A stretch of DNA of 64,000 nt from Massilia sp. H-1 (lineage in GTDB: Bacteria > Pseudomonadota > Gammaproteobacteria > Burkholderiales > Burkholderiaceae_D): assembly GCA_024703915.1 (NCBI GenBank), contig CP087969.1, positions 4,154,001 to 4,218,000 on the forward strand, given 5' to 3'. A program made the position numbers and the translations under genes. The notes under the pieces are model-generated. The model saw only the letters and a program-made list of their open reading frames with translations, had not been told where the DNA came from and ran no database searches. Positions 20,862 to 30,268 of the stretch are shown here, piece by piece. Every line of letters begins with the position of its first letter. The first letter of the stretch is position 1.

Positions 20862-21797
20862 TTAACGCATCGCCGTCACAATCTGCTTGAGCTTGCCCGA
20901 ATCCGCACAGAACGCGTATCCCTTCGGCCAGCTTCTCAGTGGCCATCGCATCTTCATTCATCATGAAGCGGAACGTTTTCTCATCCAGCGCAACCTTCTC
21001 GATCGACACCGAATTCGACTCCGCACCGAGCTTGCGTTCCACCGCGCCTTCAGTCTCGGCCAGCTTTTGCAGCAGGTCGGGGCTGATGGTCAGCAGGTCG
21101 CAGCCTAAGCCAGTTCCAGGATCTGCGAGGTGTTGCGGAAGCTCGCGCCCATCACCTCGGTCTTGTAGCCGAACTTGCGATAGTAGTTGTAGATGCGCTT
21201 GACCGACTGCACGCCCGGATCTTCCGCGCCCATGTAGTCGATGCCGGTGGTTTTCTTGAAGTAGTCGTAGATGCGGCCCACGAACGGCGAAATGAGCTGC
21301 GCGCCCGCTTCGGCGCAGGCGATCGCCTGTGGCAGCGCGAACAGCAAGGTCATGTTGCAGCGAATGCCTTCCTTCTGCAGGATTTCCGCCGCGCGGATAC
21401 CTTCCCAGGTCGACGCGATCTTGATCAGCACGCGCTCGCAGTTGGCCTTCGCTTCTTCTTCGTACAGCGCGATCAGCTCGCGGCCCTTGGCCACGGTGGC
21501 GGCGGTGTCGAACGACAGCGCGGCATCGACTTCGGTCGACACGCGGCCCGGAATGATCTTGAGGATTTCCATGCCAAAGGCCACCAGCACGCGGTCGATG
21601 ATGTCGCCCGTCGACAGGTCCGGATGGTCCTTAATCGCCTTTTCCAGCAGCGGCTTGTACTCGGGTTTTTGCACGGCCTTGAGGATCAGCGACGGGTTGG
21701 TCGTGGCGTCCTGCGGCGTGAATTGTTTGATCGACTGGAAGTCGCCGGTGTCGGCGACAACGGTCGTGAATTGTTTGAGCTGTTCGAGATGATTCAT
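20862..21797 (-). CDS. tal: Transaldolase, frameshifted
   Basis: Pentose phosphate pathway enzyme that moves a dihydroxyacetone unit between sugar phosphates. The product starts NHLEQLKQFTTVVADTGDF and has DATTNPSLILKA. The Schiff-base lysine lies in RVLIKIASTWEGIRAA, followed by NMTLLFALPQAIACAEAG. GCCTAAGC at 21103-21110 stands for GCCGGC; repair gives ILELAGCDLLTISPDLL. A lost CG near 20915 precedes the ending KLKQIVTAMR. Length of about 311 residues is normal. hexR-zwf lie directly upstream on the same strand. Confidence 0.94.
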
Positions 21798-21845
21798 TTC
21801 GGCAATATTGTTCAGTAGGTTAGAAACCTATTGTACAACCAGCCG

Positions 21846-22696
21846 CTAGCCGATGAATGAATCGAATTGCATGTCGAATTCCTGCAGCGCTTTCTGCGCG
21901 TTCTGCATCTTTTTCGGAACTCCGGACCGCGCTGCAAGGCCAGTCCGACGGCCAGCACGTCGATCACGACCAGGTAAGCGAGGCGCGCAGAAATCGGCGT
22001 GTACGGGTCGGTGTTGAACACCAGGTCGATCGGAATGAGTACCGTGGCCAGGTCGGCCAATGGCGTACCCGATGGCGCCAGCACGATCACATCGGCGCCG
22101 CGGCGCGCCAGTTTGACCGAGCGCACCAGCGCCGGGCTGTTGCCGCGCTGCGAGAGATGGCGACCACCGCGTCGCCGCCATGCAGCAGGGCCGCCGCGAT
22201 GCTGTGGATGTTCGGATCGGCGTAGGCCACCGTCGGCACGCCCGAGCGGAAGAACTTGTGCTGCGCGTCGGCCGCCACGATGCCGGATGTTCCCTGGCCG
22301 TAGAACTCGATCTTGTTGGCGCGCGAAAGAATGTCGAGCGCGCTGGATCGCTTCCGGGTCGAGATTGTTGCGCAGGTCGAGCAGGGTGTTGATCGAGCGG
22401 CTGCAGATCTTGTTGACCAGGTCCGAGGCCAGGTCATCCTGGGCTTGGCTGCTCGTTCACGCCGGGCATGGCCAGCGCCAGACCCTGCGCCAGCTTGAGT
22501 TTGAACTCGTGCCAGCCGTCGTAGCCCAGCGTGCGGCAGAAACGCACCACGGTCGGCTCGGACACCTGCGCGCTTTTGGCCAGCGCGGTGATGTTCTGGC
22601 TGACCGTGGCGGCCGGATGTTCAAGCACGGCGAGCGCGACTTTTTCTCCGATTTGGAGAGCGAGTCGAGCTGGGTGCGGATGGAGTCGAGCAGCAT
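21846..22696 (-). CDS. hexR: HexR-like RpiR family regulator, frameshifted
   Basis: N-terminal RpiR helix-turn-helix (KVALAVLEHPAATVSQNITA, SEPTVVRFCRTLGYDG) and C-terminal SIS sugar-phosphate domain (RANKIEFYGQGTSGIVAADA, ILAPSG-like VLAPSGTPLADLA). HexR represses Entner-Doudoroff and zwf genes and is released by 2-keto-3-deoxy-6-phosphogluconate in the studied species. The ATG overlaps the zwf TGA by one base. Breaks lie near 22640, 22445, 22345, 22155 and 21915. Four matching boxes upstream of zwf, pgi and edd (see those entries) suggest its regulon here. Confidence 0.9.
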
Positions 22697-24165
22697 CAGT
22701 CTTCGGGCAAAGCTTCTTCACGCCACTGCAGGCCATCGCGGCCAATCAGTGCACTTGCCGCAGCAGGCCCCCAGGTACCGGCACTATACGGAATCGGCAC
22801 GCTGTCGTCTTCTTCCCAGTAATCGAGAATCGGTTCAACCCATTCCCACGCCGCTTCCAGTTCGTCGCCGCGCATGAACAGGGTGAGCTGGCCGCGCAGG
22901 ACGTCGAGCAGCAGGCGCTCGTAGGCATCCATCCGCGGCGTCTTGAACTGCTCGCGGAAATCGAGTTCGAGTTCGGCCTGCTTGAGGCGCATGCTGTCGC
23001 CCGGGGTCTTGGCCATCAGGTTCATCGACAAGCCTTCATCGGGCTGCAGGCGAATCACGAGGCTGTTCGGCTGGAAGCTGCTGGTCGGCTGGTTGAAGAT
23101 CGAATGCGGAATCTGTTTGAAGCGGACCACAATCTCGGCCAGGCTGTCGGCCATGCGCTTGCCGGTACGCAGATAGAACGGCACGCCTACCCAGCGCCAG
23201 GTATCGATTTCGGCCTTGATGGCGACAAAGGTTTCGGTGCTCGACTGCTGCGGCGCATCCGGCTCGTCGCGGTAGCTCGGCACGGCCTTGCCGTCCACGT
23301 GGCTAGGCGCAGTACTGGCCGCGCACGATGTTCTGCGACAGCGTGGTCGGCGTGAAGCGTTTGAGCGAACGCAGGACCTGCAGCTTGGCGTCGCGCACGG
23401 CGTCCGGCGCGATCGAGGTAGGCGGTTCCATGGCGACGATACACAGCAGCTGCAGCAAGTGATTTTGCAGCATGTCAGCGCAGCGCCCCGAGGTGTCGTA
23501 GTAACCCATGCGGTTGCCCACGCCGAGCTTTTCGGCGATCGTGATCTGCACGTCCGAGATCCATTCGCGGCGCCACAGCGGCTCGAACAGGATATTCCCG
23601 AAGCGCAGGGCCAGCAGGTTTTGTACGGTCTCTTTGCCGAGGTAGTGGTCGATCCGGTAGATCTGCGATTCGGCAAAGACCTTGCCCACTTCGAAGTTGA
23701 TCTGCTTGGCCGAATCGAGGTCGCGCCCGAGCGGCTTTTCCAGCACCACGCGCGAGTTGGCGGTGGCCAGGCCCACTTCGGCCAGGTTGTCGCAGATTTG
23801 CGCGAACAGGTGCGGCGGCGTGGCCAGGTAGTACACGCGGGTGAGCTTGTCGTCGGTACGCATGGCCGACACCAGCGGAGCGTAAGTGGCGGCGTCGGTC
23901 GCGTTGAGCGAGACGTACACGATACGCTTGGTGAACTTGTCCCACCCGGCCGGGTTGGGGTTCTTTACGTGCGGCTTGGAGGTGCTTTCGACGGTGGCGA
24001 GGAACTCTTCCTGCGACCATTCGTGGCGGCCGACGCAGACGATGCGGGCGGTGGCCGGAAGGTCGTTGGCGACGTCGCGCGCATACATTGCTTAAGCAGG
24101 AGCTTGCGCATCGCCAGATCGCCGCTGCCGCCAAAGAGAACGAGGTCAAAATCGGTAAGTGCCAT
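22696..24165 (-). CDS. zwf: Glucose-6-phosphate dehydrogenase, frameshifted
   Basis: Oxidises glucose-6-phosphate to 6-phosphogluconolactone, feeding the Entner-Doudoroff and pentose phosphate routes. The coenzyme site is LVLFGGSGDLAMRKLLPA after repair of GCTTAAGC at 24090-24097. The active-site motif is RIDHYLGKETVQNLLALRF. GCTAGGC at 23302-23308 stands for GCCGGC and gives GQYCAGHVDGKAVPSYRDE. Repaired length is about 489 residues. It is the first gene of a zwf-hexR pair; two probable HexR boxes lie upstream (24250-24264 and 24282-24296). Confidence 0.95.
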
Positions 24166-24249
24166 AGTATGTGTTCGCGTAAAAAGTGGGTGCCGGAATG
24201 ATGATGCCGCCATCGCGCCAGGGGCTGGCGCACGCACTGCAGCTGGTAA

Positions 24250-24264
24250 TGTAAATTTACTACA
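24250..24264 (-). promoter_or_regulatory. Probable HexR box 1 upstream of zwf
   Basis: Read on the minus strand this is TGTAGTAAATTTACA, 85 bp before the zwf start. It shares the pattern TGTAGTRAAWTTWC with the boxes before pgi and edd, in the same orientation relative to the gene. The core GTAAATTTAC is a perfect palindrome. Confidence 0.7.
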
Positions 24265-24281
24265 TAAAATAGCTGTTTGCA

Positions 24282-24296
24282 AGAAATTTTACTACG
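24282..24296 (-). promoter_or_regulatory. Probable HexR box 2 upstream of zwf
   Basis: Read on the minus strand this is CGTAGTAAAATTTCT, 32 bp from box 1, about three helical turns, so two dimers could sit on the same face of the DNA. It differs from the edd box only at its two end bases. Confidence 0.6.
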
Positions 24297-24327
24297 TTTG
24301 GCTATTAGCCTGGTGGCTGATTATCCG

Positions 24328-26418
24328 TCATATCGGCAGTGTCATTCCCTGTTCCACCCTGGCAGCGAGGATGAATTCGGCCAGCGCCGCCTCGGCCAGC
24401 GGCCTAGCTGTACAGGTAGCCCTGATACTCGGTGCAGCTAGGCGTCGGCGATGAAGGCATGCTGCGCGAGCGTTTCCACGCCCTCGGCCAGCACGCTCAG
24501 TTTGAGCGCCTTGCCCAGCGCAAGAATGGTGTGCGCGATGGCCGCGCCCTGATGTCCGGCCAGGGCGTCGCGCACGAAGCTCTTGTCGATCTTGAGCTGG
24601 CTGAGCGGCAGCCGGTGCAGGTAGGACAGGGACGAGTAGCCGGTGCCAAAGTCGTCCAGCGAGAAGCGCACGCCAATCGCTTTGAGTTCGCTCATCTTGG
24701 CGATCGTGCCTTCCACGTCATTGACCAGCAGGCTTTCGGTCAGTTCCAGCTTGAGGCGGCGCAGCCAGCGCGCCCGGTGGCATCCAGCACCCGCTTGACC
24801 TGGTCGACGAAGTCGGGCCGGTGCAACTGGTGGGCGCTGACATTGACGGCCATGGTCAGGTGGGCGGTGGCCGCATCGCGCGACCAGCGCGCCAGCAGCT
24901 GGCAAGCCGTGTGCAGGACCCACTGGCCGAGCGGCAGAATCAGGCCGCTTTCCTCGGCTGGCGCAATGAAGTCGTTGGGCGGCACCATGCCGCGCACCGG
25001 GTGGTTCCAGCGCACCAGCGCTTCGACGCCGATCATGCGTCCGTCCACTTCGGCCAGCGGCTGGTAGTGCAGCACGAAGTGTTCGAGCGACAGGCCCTGG
25101 CGCAGGTCCGCTTCGAGCGCGACCCGGTCCGTCAGGCGCGACTGCATCTCGGGCGTGAACACGGCGTAGGTGTTGCGCCCGGCCGCCTTGGCCTGGTACA
25201 TGGCCAGGTCGGCGCGCTGGAGCAGCTCCTCGGGGCTGATCTGTTCACCGTCAAACAGCACCACGCCCACGCTGGCGCTGGTAAATTCCTGCAGACCGGC
25301 GATTTCGAAGCTCGGCTCCAGGCTGTCCACGATGCGCAGCGCCGCCGTGCGCGCTCTGTTCGGCGGCCACCGGATCGGTGCCCAGGTCGTGCAGCAAAAT
25401 CACGAATTCGTCGCCGCCGAAGCGGGCCAGAATGTCGCTCTGGCCGAGCTGTTCGCGCAGGCGCGCCGCCACCATCATCAGCAGGGCGTCGCCCTTGTCG
25501 TGGCCGCGCGTGTCGTTGATGGTCTTGAAGTTGTCGAGGTCGATGATCAGCAGCGCGCGGTGGCACCGGTTGCGCAGATTGCCCTTGACGCCCTCGTCGA
25601 CGTAGGTGAGCAGCAGTTCGCGGTTGGGCAGGCCGGTCAGCTTGTCGTAGTAGGCCAGGGTGTGGATCTTCTCTTCGGCGTGCTTGCGTTCGCTGATGTC
25701 GAGGAAGTAGATCGCCAGTCCGTCCTCGGACGGATAGGCGCGGATTTCGGTCCACAGGTCGAGCGGCGCGTAATAGTCCTCCGAACCAGACCGAGACGTT
25801 GTTGCGCATGGCGCGGTGGTATTCCTGGTAGTAGCGGCCACCGATCGCGTCGGGGAAGCGGTCCCACAGACTGGTGCCGAGCACCTCGGCGCGCTTGCAC
25901 TGGATCAGGCGCTCGGCGTAGCTGTTGATATACGTGAAGCGCCATTCGCGGTCGACCATCAGCACCGCGTCGGTGATGCTCTCGAGCATGGTGGTCAGGC
26001 GGTGGTCGAGCACGTTGCGGTGGTGCTCGCCGTGCTTGGCGGCCGTGATGTCCTGGAAGGCGCCCTGGACGCGGACCACGGTGCCTTCCGCGCCATAGAC
26101 GGCTTCGGCAATGGCGCGCACCCATTTGCGCTTGCCGTCGGCACTGATGATCTGCATTTCCTCGTCGACCGGGCAGCCGCTGCTGGCGCAGGCGTCGAAC
26201 AGCTGCTGAGCACGGGGACGCCATTCGGGCGGATAGAAGGCGATGGCCTCGGCACTGGTGGGGGTGGTGCCGTGCGGCACGGCGTGAATGTCGCACACTT
26301 CTTTTGACCAGTAGGCGCGGCCGCTGGGGAGGTCGACGATCCAGCCGCCGATGTGGGCGATCCGGCCCGCGATGTCGACCAGCGTTTCGTCCGGCAGCTG
26401 TGGTTTGCCGGTGCTCAT
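24328..26418 (-). CDS. PAS-PAS-GGDEF-EAL cyclic-di-GMP signalling protein, frameshifted
   Basis: Order from the N-terminus: a PAS domain (GGWIVDLPSGRAYWSKEVCD), a second PAS (VLMVDREWRFTYINSYAERL), GGDEF (LPNRELLLTY, RFGGDEFVILLHDL) and EAL (IGVEALVRWNHP, LKLELTES, DDFGTGYSSLSYL). GGDEF and EAL signatures are both canonical, so both activities are possible; the PDE motif set looks complete. GCCTAGC and GCTAGGC scars near 24405-24445 hide the ending TEYQGYLYSRPLAEAALAEF. Other breaks near 24775, 25350 and 25785. It interrupts the zwf and pgi neighbourhood with no evident metabolic link. Confidence 0.92.
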
Positions 26419-26568
26419 GCGATTACCTGACCTGCTTCGTTCATGTGCTCACTCCGCTCGGGGAACCATTCCGGAACATTGTATACCTGCGGATGAAATA
26501 GTGGCATTTTGCTCACCATTGGCGGGGAATCGTGTATCGTCTGAGCTCCAGGAAGAGGAGCACGTTTG

Positions 26569-26973
26569 ATGAGCAAGACAAAGCGCGGGCGGGTCAGCAA
26601 TCGAATCAAGAGTGTCCAGGCGTCGCGCGGCTGGACCCGCACAAGGGCGGTATCGCTGTTCTTCGGCGCCGGGCTGGTCATTGGACTGATGGCGCTGCTG
26701 GCGCATCTGCAGGCCGTGCCCGGCAGCGGCTTGCAGGCGCTTCAGTGGTGCGGCGCGGCCTGGTTGTTCGGCTTGTTCGTGATGGTCACCGTCGTGACCG
26801 ACGAAGAACCCCGCTATGCCCGCACCGGTTTCTGGATTCGCACCGCCAGCGGCGCCTGCGTTGCCGCCGCCATGGTGGCGATCTTCGGCACACCGCCGGG
26901 CGGCGTCGCCTTTGCCGTGGCAGTCGGCGCCATCCTCGGCGCGACCGGCAAGATCTGGCTTCGGGGCGTATAA
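26569..26973 (+). CDS. Small integral membrane protein, unknown function
   Basis: 134 residues, intact. A basic N-terminus (SKTKRGRVSNRIKSVQ) precedes four hydrophobic segments: VSLFFGAGLVIGLMALLAH, CGAAWLFGLFVMVTVV, SGACVAAAMVAIFG and GVAFAVAVGAILGATGKI. ATG 26569 follows GGAAGAGGAG, a strong ribosome binding site; a TTG three bases earlier is less likely. I recognise no family. The ATPase remnant starts 13 bp downstream in the same direction. Confidence 0.75.
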   Translation: MSKTKRGRVSNRIKSVQASRGWTRTRAVSLFFGAGLVIGLMALLAHLQAVPGSGLQALQWCGAAWLFGLFVMVTVVTDEEPRYARTGFWIRTASGACVAAAMVAIFGTPPGGVAFAVAVGAILGATGKIWLRGV

Positions 26974-26986
26974 GGGAGCCAGCGGG

Positions 26987-27466
26987 ATGATTTCAAGACA
27001 GTATGTCAGCAAGATTACCTTGCGCCACGATATCGTCAATTCCTTCGAGCGCTTTCCAGATCGAACATCTTGACCGGGAACCCCTGCGCTTAAGCACCGC
27101 CGGTGATCAATTCCTACGGCGGACGCTCGCTGCATGCGCAGTCGCATGGCGAATCGTTCATGGCGCTGCTGACCGAGCGTTTCGGCGGCAAGGGCTTGTA
27201 TCTGCTGGATGAACCGGAAGCGGCATTGTCGCTGCAGCGCCAGCTGGCCGTGCTCAGGGCGCATTCACGCGCTGGTGGCGGACGATTCCCAGTTCATTAT
27301 CGCCACCCATTCACCGATCCAGATGGCCTATCCCGATGCGCAAATTTATCATTTCGGCACCGGCGGGATCGAAGAGGTGGCGTACCACGACACCGAGCTT
27401 TTCACGGTGACGCACGACTTTCTCGTCAATCCGGAGCGGATGATGCGGACCCTCTTCGATCAATAA
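26987..27466 (+). pseudogene. AAA family ATPase with internal deletion removing Walker A
   Basis: The N-terminal piece reads ISRQYVSKITLRHDIVNSFE and RFP, the start of a family of about 250-residue ABC/AAA-type ATPases. It then jumps to IEHLDREPLR and continues with SYGGRSLHAQSHGESFMALL, the Walker B segment GLYLLDEPEAALS and DSQFIIATHSPIQMA. The region that should hold GxxxxGKS (about 90 residues) is absent, near 27060. GCTTAAGC near 27090 and an indel near 27260 add frameshifts. Deletion in the strain or collapse in the assembly are both possible. As it stands the product cannot bind ATP normally. Confidence 0.72.
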
Positions 27467-27477
27467 AACGAACGGAC

Positions 27478-28371
27478 TTAGGCCTGGTAAGGCGGCTCTT
27501 CATGCGACCGGCCACGTCGACCTGCAATGACAGCACGCAGCCGGTGAGCGGATAGCGTTCGCGTTCGGCCTCGGAACGTCCGTGGCTGGCGCTGGTGATG
27601 TACAGCGTGCGCAGGTCGTCGCCGCCGAAGGCGAGCATGGTCGGGCAGCGCAGGGGCAGGGCGACTTCGCGCAGCAGTTCGCCGGACGGCGCAAAGCGCA
27701 GCAGGCGCCCGCCTTCGAACATGGCGCACCAATAGGCGCCTTCGCTGTCGACCGCCGCGCCGTCGGGACGGCCGCCGTAGCCGGGCGCCGATTTGTCGGT
27801 GTCGAACTGCTGGAACTGCTGCGGGTCGGACGCGGTGCCCGTCTCCGGGTCGAAGGCGTAGCGGTTGACGCGGTGCGAGGCGGTGTCGGCGTGGTACATG
27901 GTGCGCCCGTCCGGCGCGAAACCGAGGCCGTTCGAATTCATCATCCCGCCCGACCATTTCAGGCTCAGCGTGCCCTTGTCGAGGCAGTACATCTCGGCCG
28001 CCTGGCGGTCGCGCGGCTCGAAGATGGTGCCGATCCAGAAGCGCCCGGCCGGATCGACCCGGCCGTCGTTAAAGCGCGTGGTGGCCGTGTCAGTGCAGCA
28101 GCCGCGCGACCGGCGTGACTTCGCCGCTGGCCGTGTCCAGGTGGACCACGCCGGCACGGGTGGCGACCAGCAGGCCGCCATGGGTGTGAATCGCCAGCGC
28201 CGACGGTTCGCTTTCCATCGCCCACTGGCGGTGTTCGCCCGTCAGCGGATGGACGCGGTGCACGGCCTTGCCGCCGATATCGACCCAGTAGATATTGCGC
28301 TCGGCCGCATGCCACAGCGGGCATTCGCCCACCTGCATCGGAACCGGATGGACGACGCTGAAGTTGTCCAT
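27478..28371 (-). CDS. SMP-30/gluconolactonase family protein, frameshifted
   Basis: Six-bladed beta-propeller lactonase. Motifs: GECPLWHAAERNIYWVDI, RFNDGRVDPAGRFWIGT (metal-binding Asn/Asp), NSNGLGFAPDGRTMYHADT and GGRPDGAAVDSEGAYWCAMF. It would hydrolyse sugar lactones, here plausibly gluconolactone or phosphogluconolactone, given neighbours pgi, edd-eda and zwf and the absence of a recognised pgl. That assignment is inference. It starts 5 bp after the pgi stop. Breaks lie near 28090 and 27500. It contains an undisturbed GCCGGC at 28150-28155. Confidence 0.88.
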
Positions 28372-28376
28372 GGCGC

Positions 28377-30024
28377 TTACACCGCAGCCTTGGCCATGGC
28401 GATCAGGCCATTGGTCGAGCAGTCGTGGCGTTCGGGTACCGCTTCGCCGGTCAGCTCGGCCTCGATGGTCTTGGCCAGCACCTTGCCCAGCTCCACACCC
28501 CACTGGTCGAAACTGTTCACATCCCAGATCACACCCTGTACGAAGGTCTTGTGTTCGTACAGCGCGATCAGCGCGCCCAGCGTGTACGGGGTCAGGTACT
28601 CCATCAGGATCGTGTTGCTCGGACGGTTGCCGGGGAAGGTCTTGTGCGGCGCGAGACGTTCGATCTCGGCCAGCGACAAGCCCTGGCCTTGCAGGTCGAT
28701 GCGCACTTCATCGATCGTTTTGCCGCGCATGAAAGCTTCCGACTGGGCGAAGCAGTTCGCCAGCAGGGCCGCATGGTGGTTGGTGAATTCGTGGGCCGGA
28801 CGCAGCGCGGCGATGAAGTCGATCGGCGTCACGTCGGTACCCTGGTGCAGCAGCTGGAAGTAGGCGTGCTGGCCGTTGGTGCCGCAGTCGCCCCAGATCA
28901 CGGGGCAGGTCAGGGTGTCGACCGGCTGGCCGCCCTTGGTCACGCGCTTGCCGTTGCTTTCCATGTCGAGCTGCTGCAGGTAGGCCGGGAAGCGGTTCAG
29001 ATCCTGGTGGTAGGGCGCGATCGAAAGCGAGGAGCAGCCCAGGAAGTGGCGGTTCCAGAAGCCGATCATGCCCAGCAGGACCGGCATGTTCTTGTCCAGC
29101 GGCGCTTCCCTGAAGTGCGTGTCCATCGCGTGCGCAGCCGGCCAGCAGGTCGCTGAAATAGCCGAAGCCGACGCACAGCGCGACCGACAGGCCGATCGCC
29201 GACCATACCGAATAGCGCCCGCCCACCCAGTCCCAGAACGGGAACATGTTGGCCGGGTCGATGCCGAAGGCCTTGATCGCGTCCGTGTTGGTAGATACCG
29301 CCACGAAGTGCCGGGCCAGCGCCGCTTCCGGCGCTTGCTGCAGGAACCAGGCGCGCGGGTCTGCGCGTTCATCATGGTTTCGGTGGTGGTGAAGGTCTTG
29401 GAGGCGACGATGAACAGCGTGGTCGCCGGATCGACCTTGGCCAGCGTGGCGTCCATGTCATGGCCGTCCACGTTGGAGACGAAATGCATCGTCAGGCGCG
29501 GATGGGCGTACTGGCGCAGCGCCAGGCACACCATTTTCGGGCCCAGATCCGAGCCGCCGATGCCGATGTTGACGATGTCGGTGATCGCTTTGCCGGTGTG
29601 GCCGTGCCAGGTACCGGCGCGCACGGCGTCGGTGAACACGCGGACCCGGTCCAGCACCGCGTGCACGTCGGCGTTGACGTCCTGGCCGTCGACCGTCAGC
29701 GGCGTGCCGCGCGGGGCGCGCAGGGCGGTGTGCAGGACGGCCCGGTTTTCGGTCAGGTTGATGCGTTCATGCCGCATGAACATGGCGTCGCGCTGGGCTT
29801 CGACGCCGCGCTCGCGCGCCAGGCCGGTCAGCAGTTCGAGCGTGCGCGCATCGAGGCGGTTTTTTGAATAGTCGAGGAACAGGCCGATGGGCATCGACGG
29901 TCAGATCCGGGAAGCGGGTGTCGCTGGCGGCAAACAGGGCGCGCAATTGCCAGTCTTCGGCCTCGATCGCGTGGGTTTCGAGTGCCTGGTAGCTGGCGGT
30001 GGAGGTCAGGGCGGGTTGGTGCAT
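28377..30024 (-). CDS. pgi: Glucose-6-phosphate isomerase, frameshifted
   Basis: Interconverts glucose-6-phosphate and fructose-6-phosphate. Motifs: DIVNIGIGGSDLGPKMV, SKTFTTTETMMNA, FPFWDWVGGRYSVWSAIGL, CGTNGQHAYFQLLHQGT and the C-terminal SFDQWGVELGKVL. About 548 residues repaired. Breaks: near 29895, 29350 (a lost base), and near 29141, where GCCGGC survives with an extra base beside it. A HexR-like box lies 55 bp upstream. Probably co-transcribed with the SMP-30 gene. Confidence 0.95.
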
Positions 30025-30078
30025 AGGGTTGGCCTGGAGGTTGGTTGGCTTGGATTGTCGAATAATACAGGAAAAATT

Positions 30079-30093
30079 CGTAAATTCACTACA
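30079..30093 (-). promoter_or_regulatory. Probable HexR box upstream of pgi
   Basis: On the minus strand it reads TGTAGTGAATTTACG, 13 of 15 positions shared with zwf box 1. It lies in the pgi-edd divergent region, nearer pgi. Confidence 0.62.
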
Positions 30094-30228
30094 AAAAATA
30101 GACGGGCCAGAGTGTGGATTACCCGCTGAGGATACGGGCGCTTAGCCGTACTGACGCACGCCTGGACTTGCTATTTTGCCGCCACAGGCGCAAGATCGGA
30201 CACGGAATTGTTCGGTTTCCACCAAATT

Positions 30229-30243
30229 TGTAGTAAAATTTCA
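30229..30243 (+). promoter_or_regulatory. Probable HexR box upstream of edd
   Basis: Plus strand TGTAGTAAAATTTCA, 26 bp before the edd ATG, close enough to block initiation or ribosome loading. Confidence 0.68.
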
Positions 30244-30268
30244 GGAAATAAATTCATAAGGAACGACC

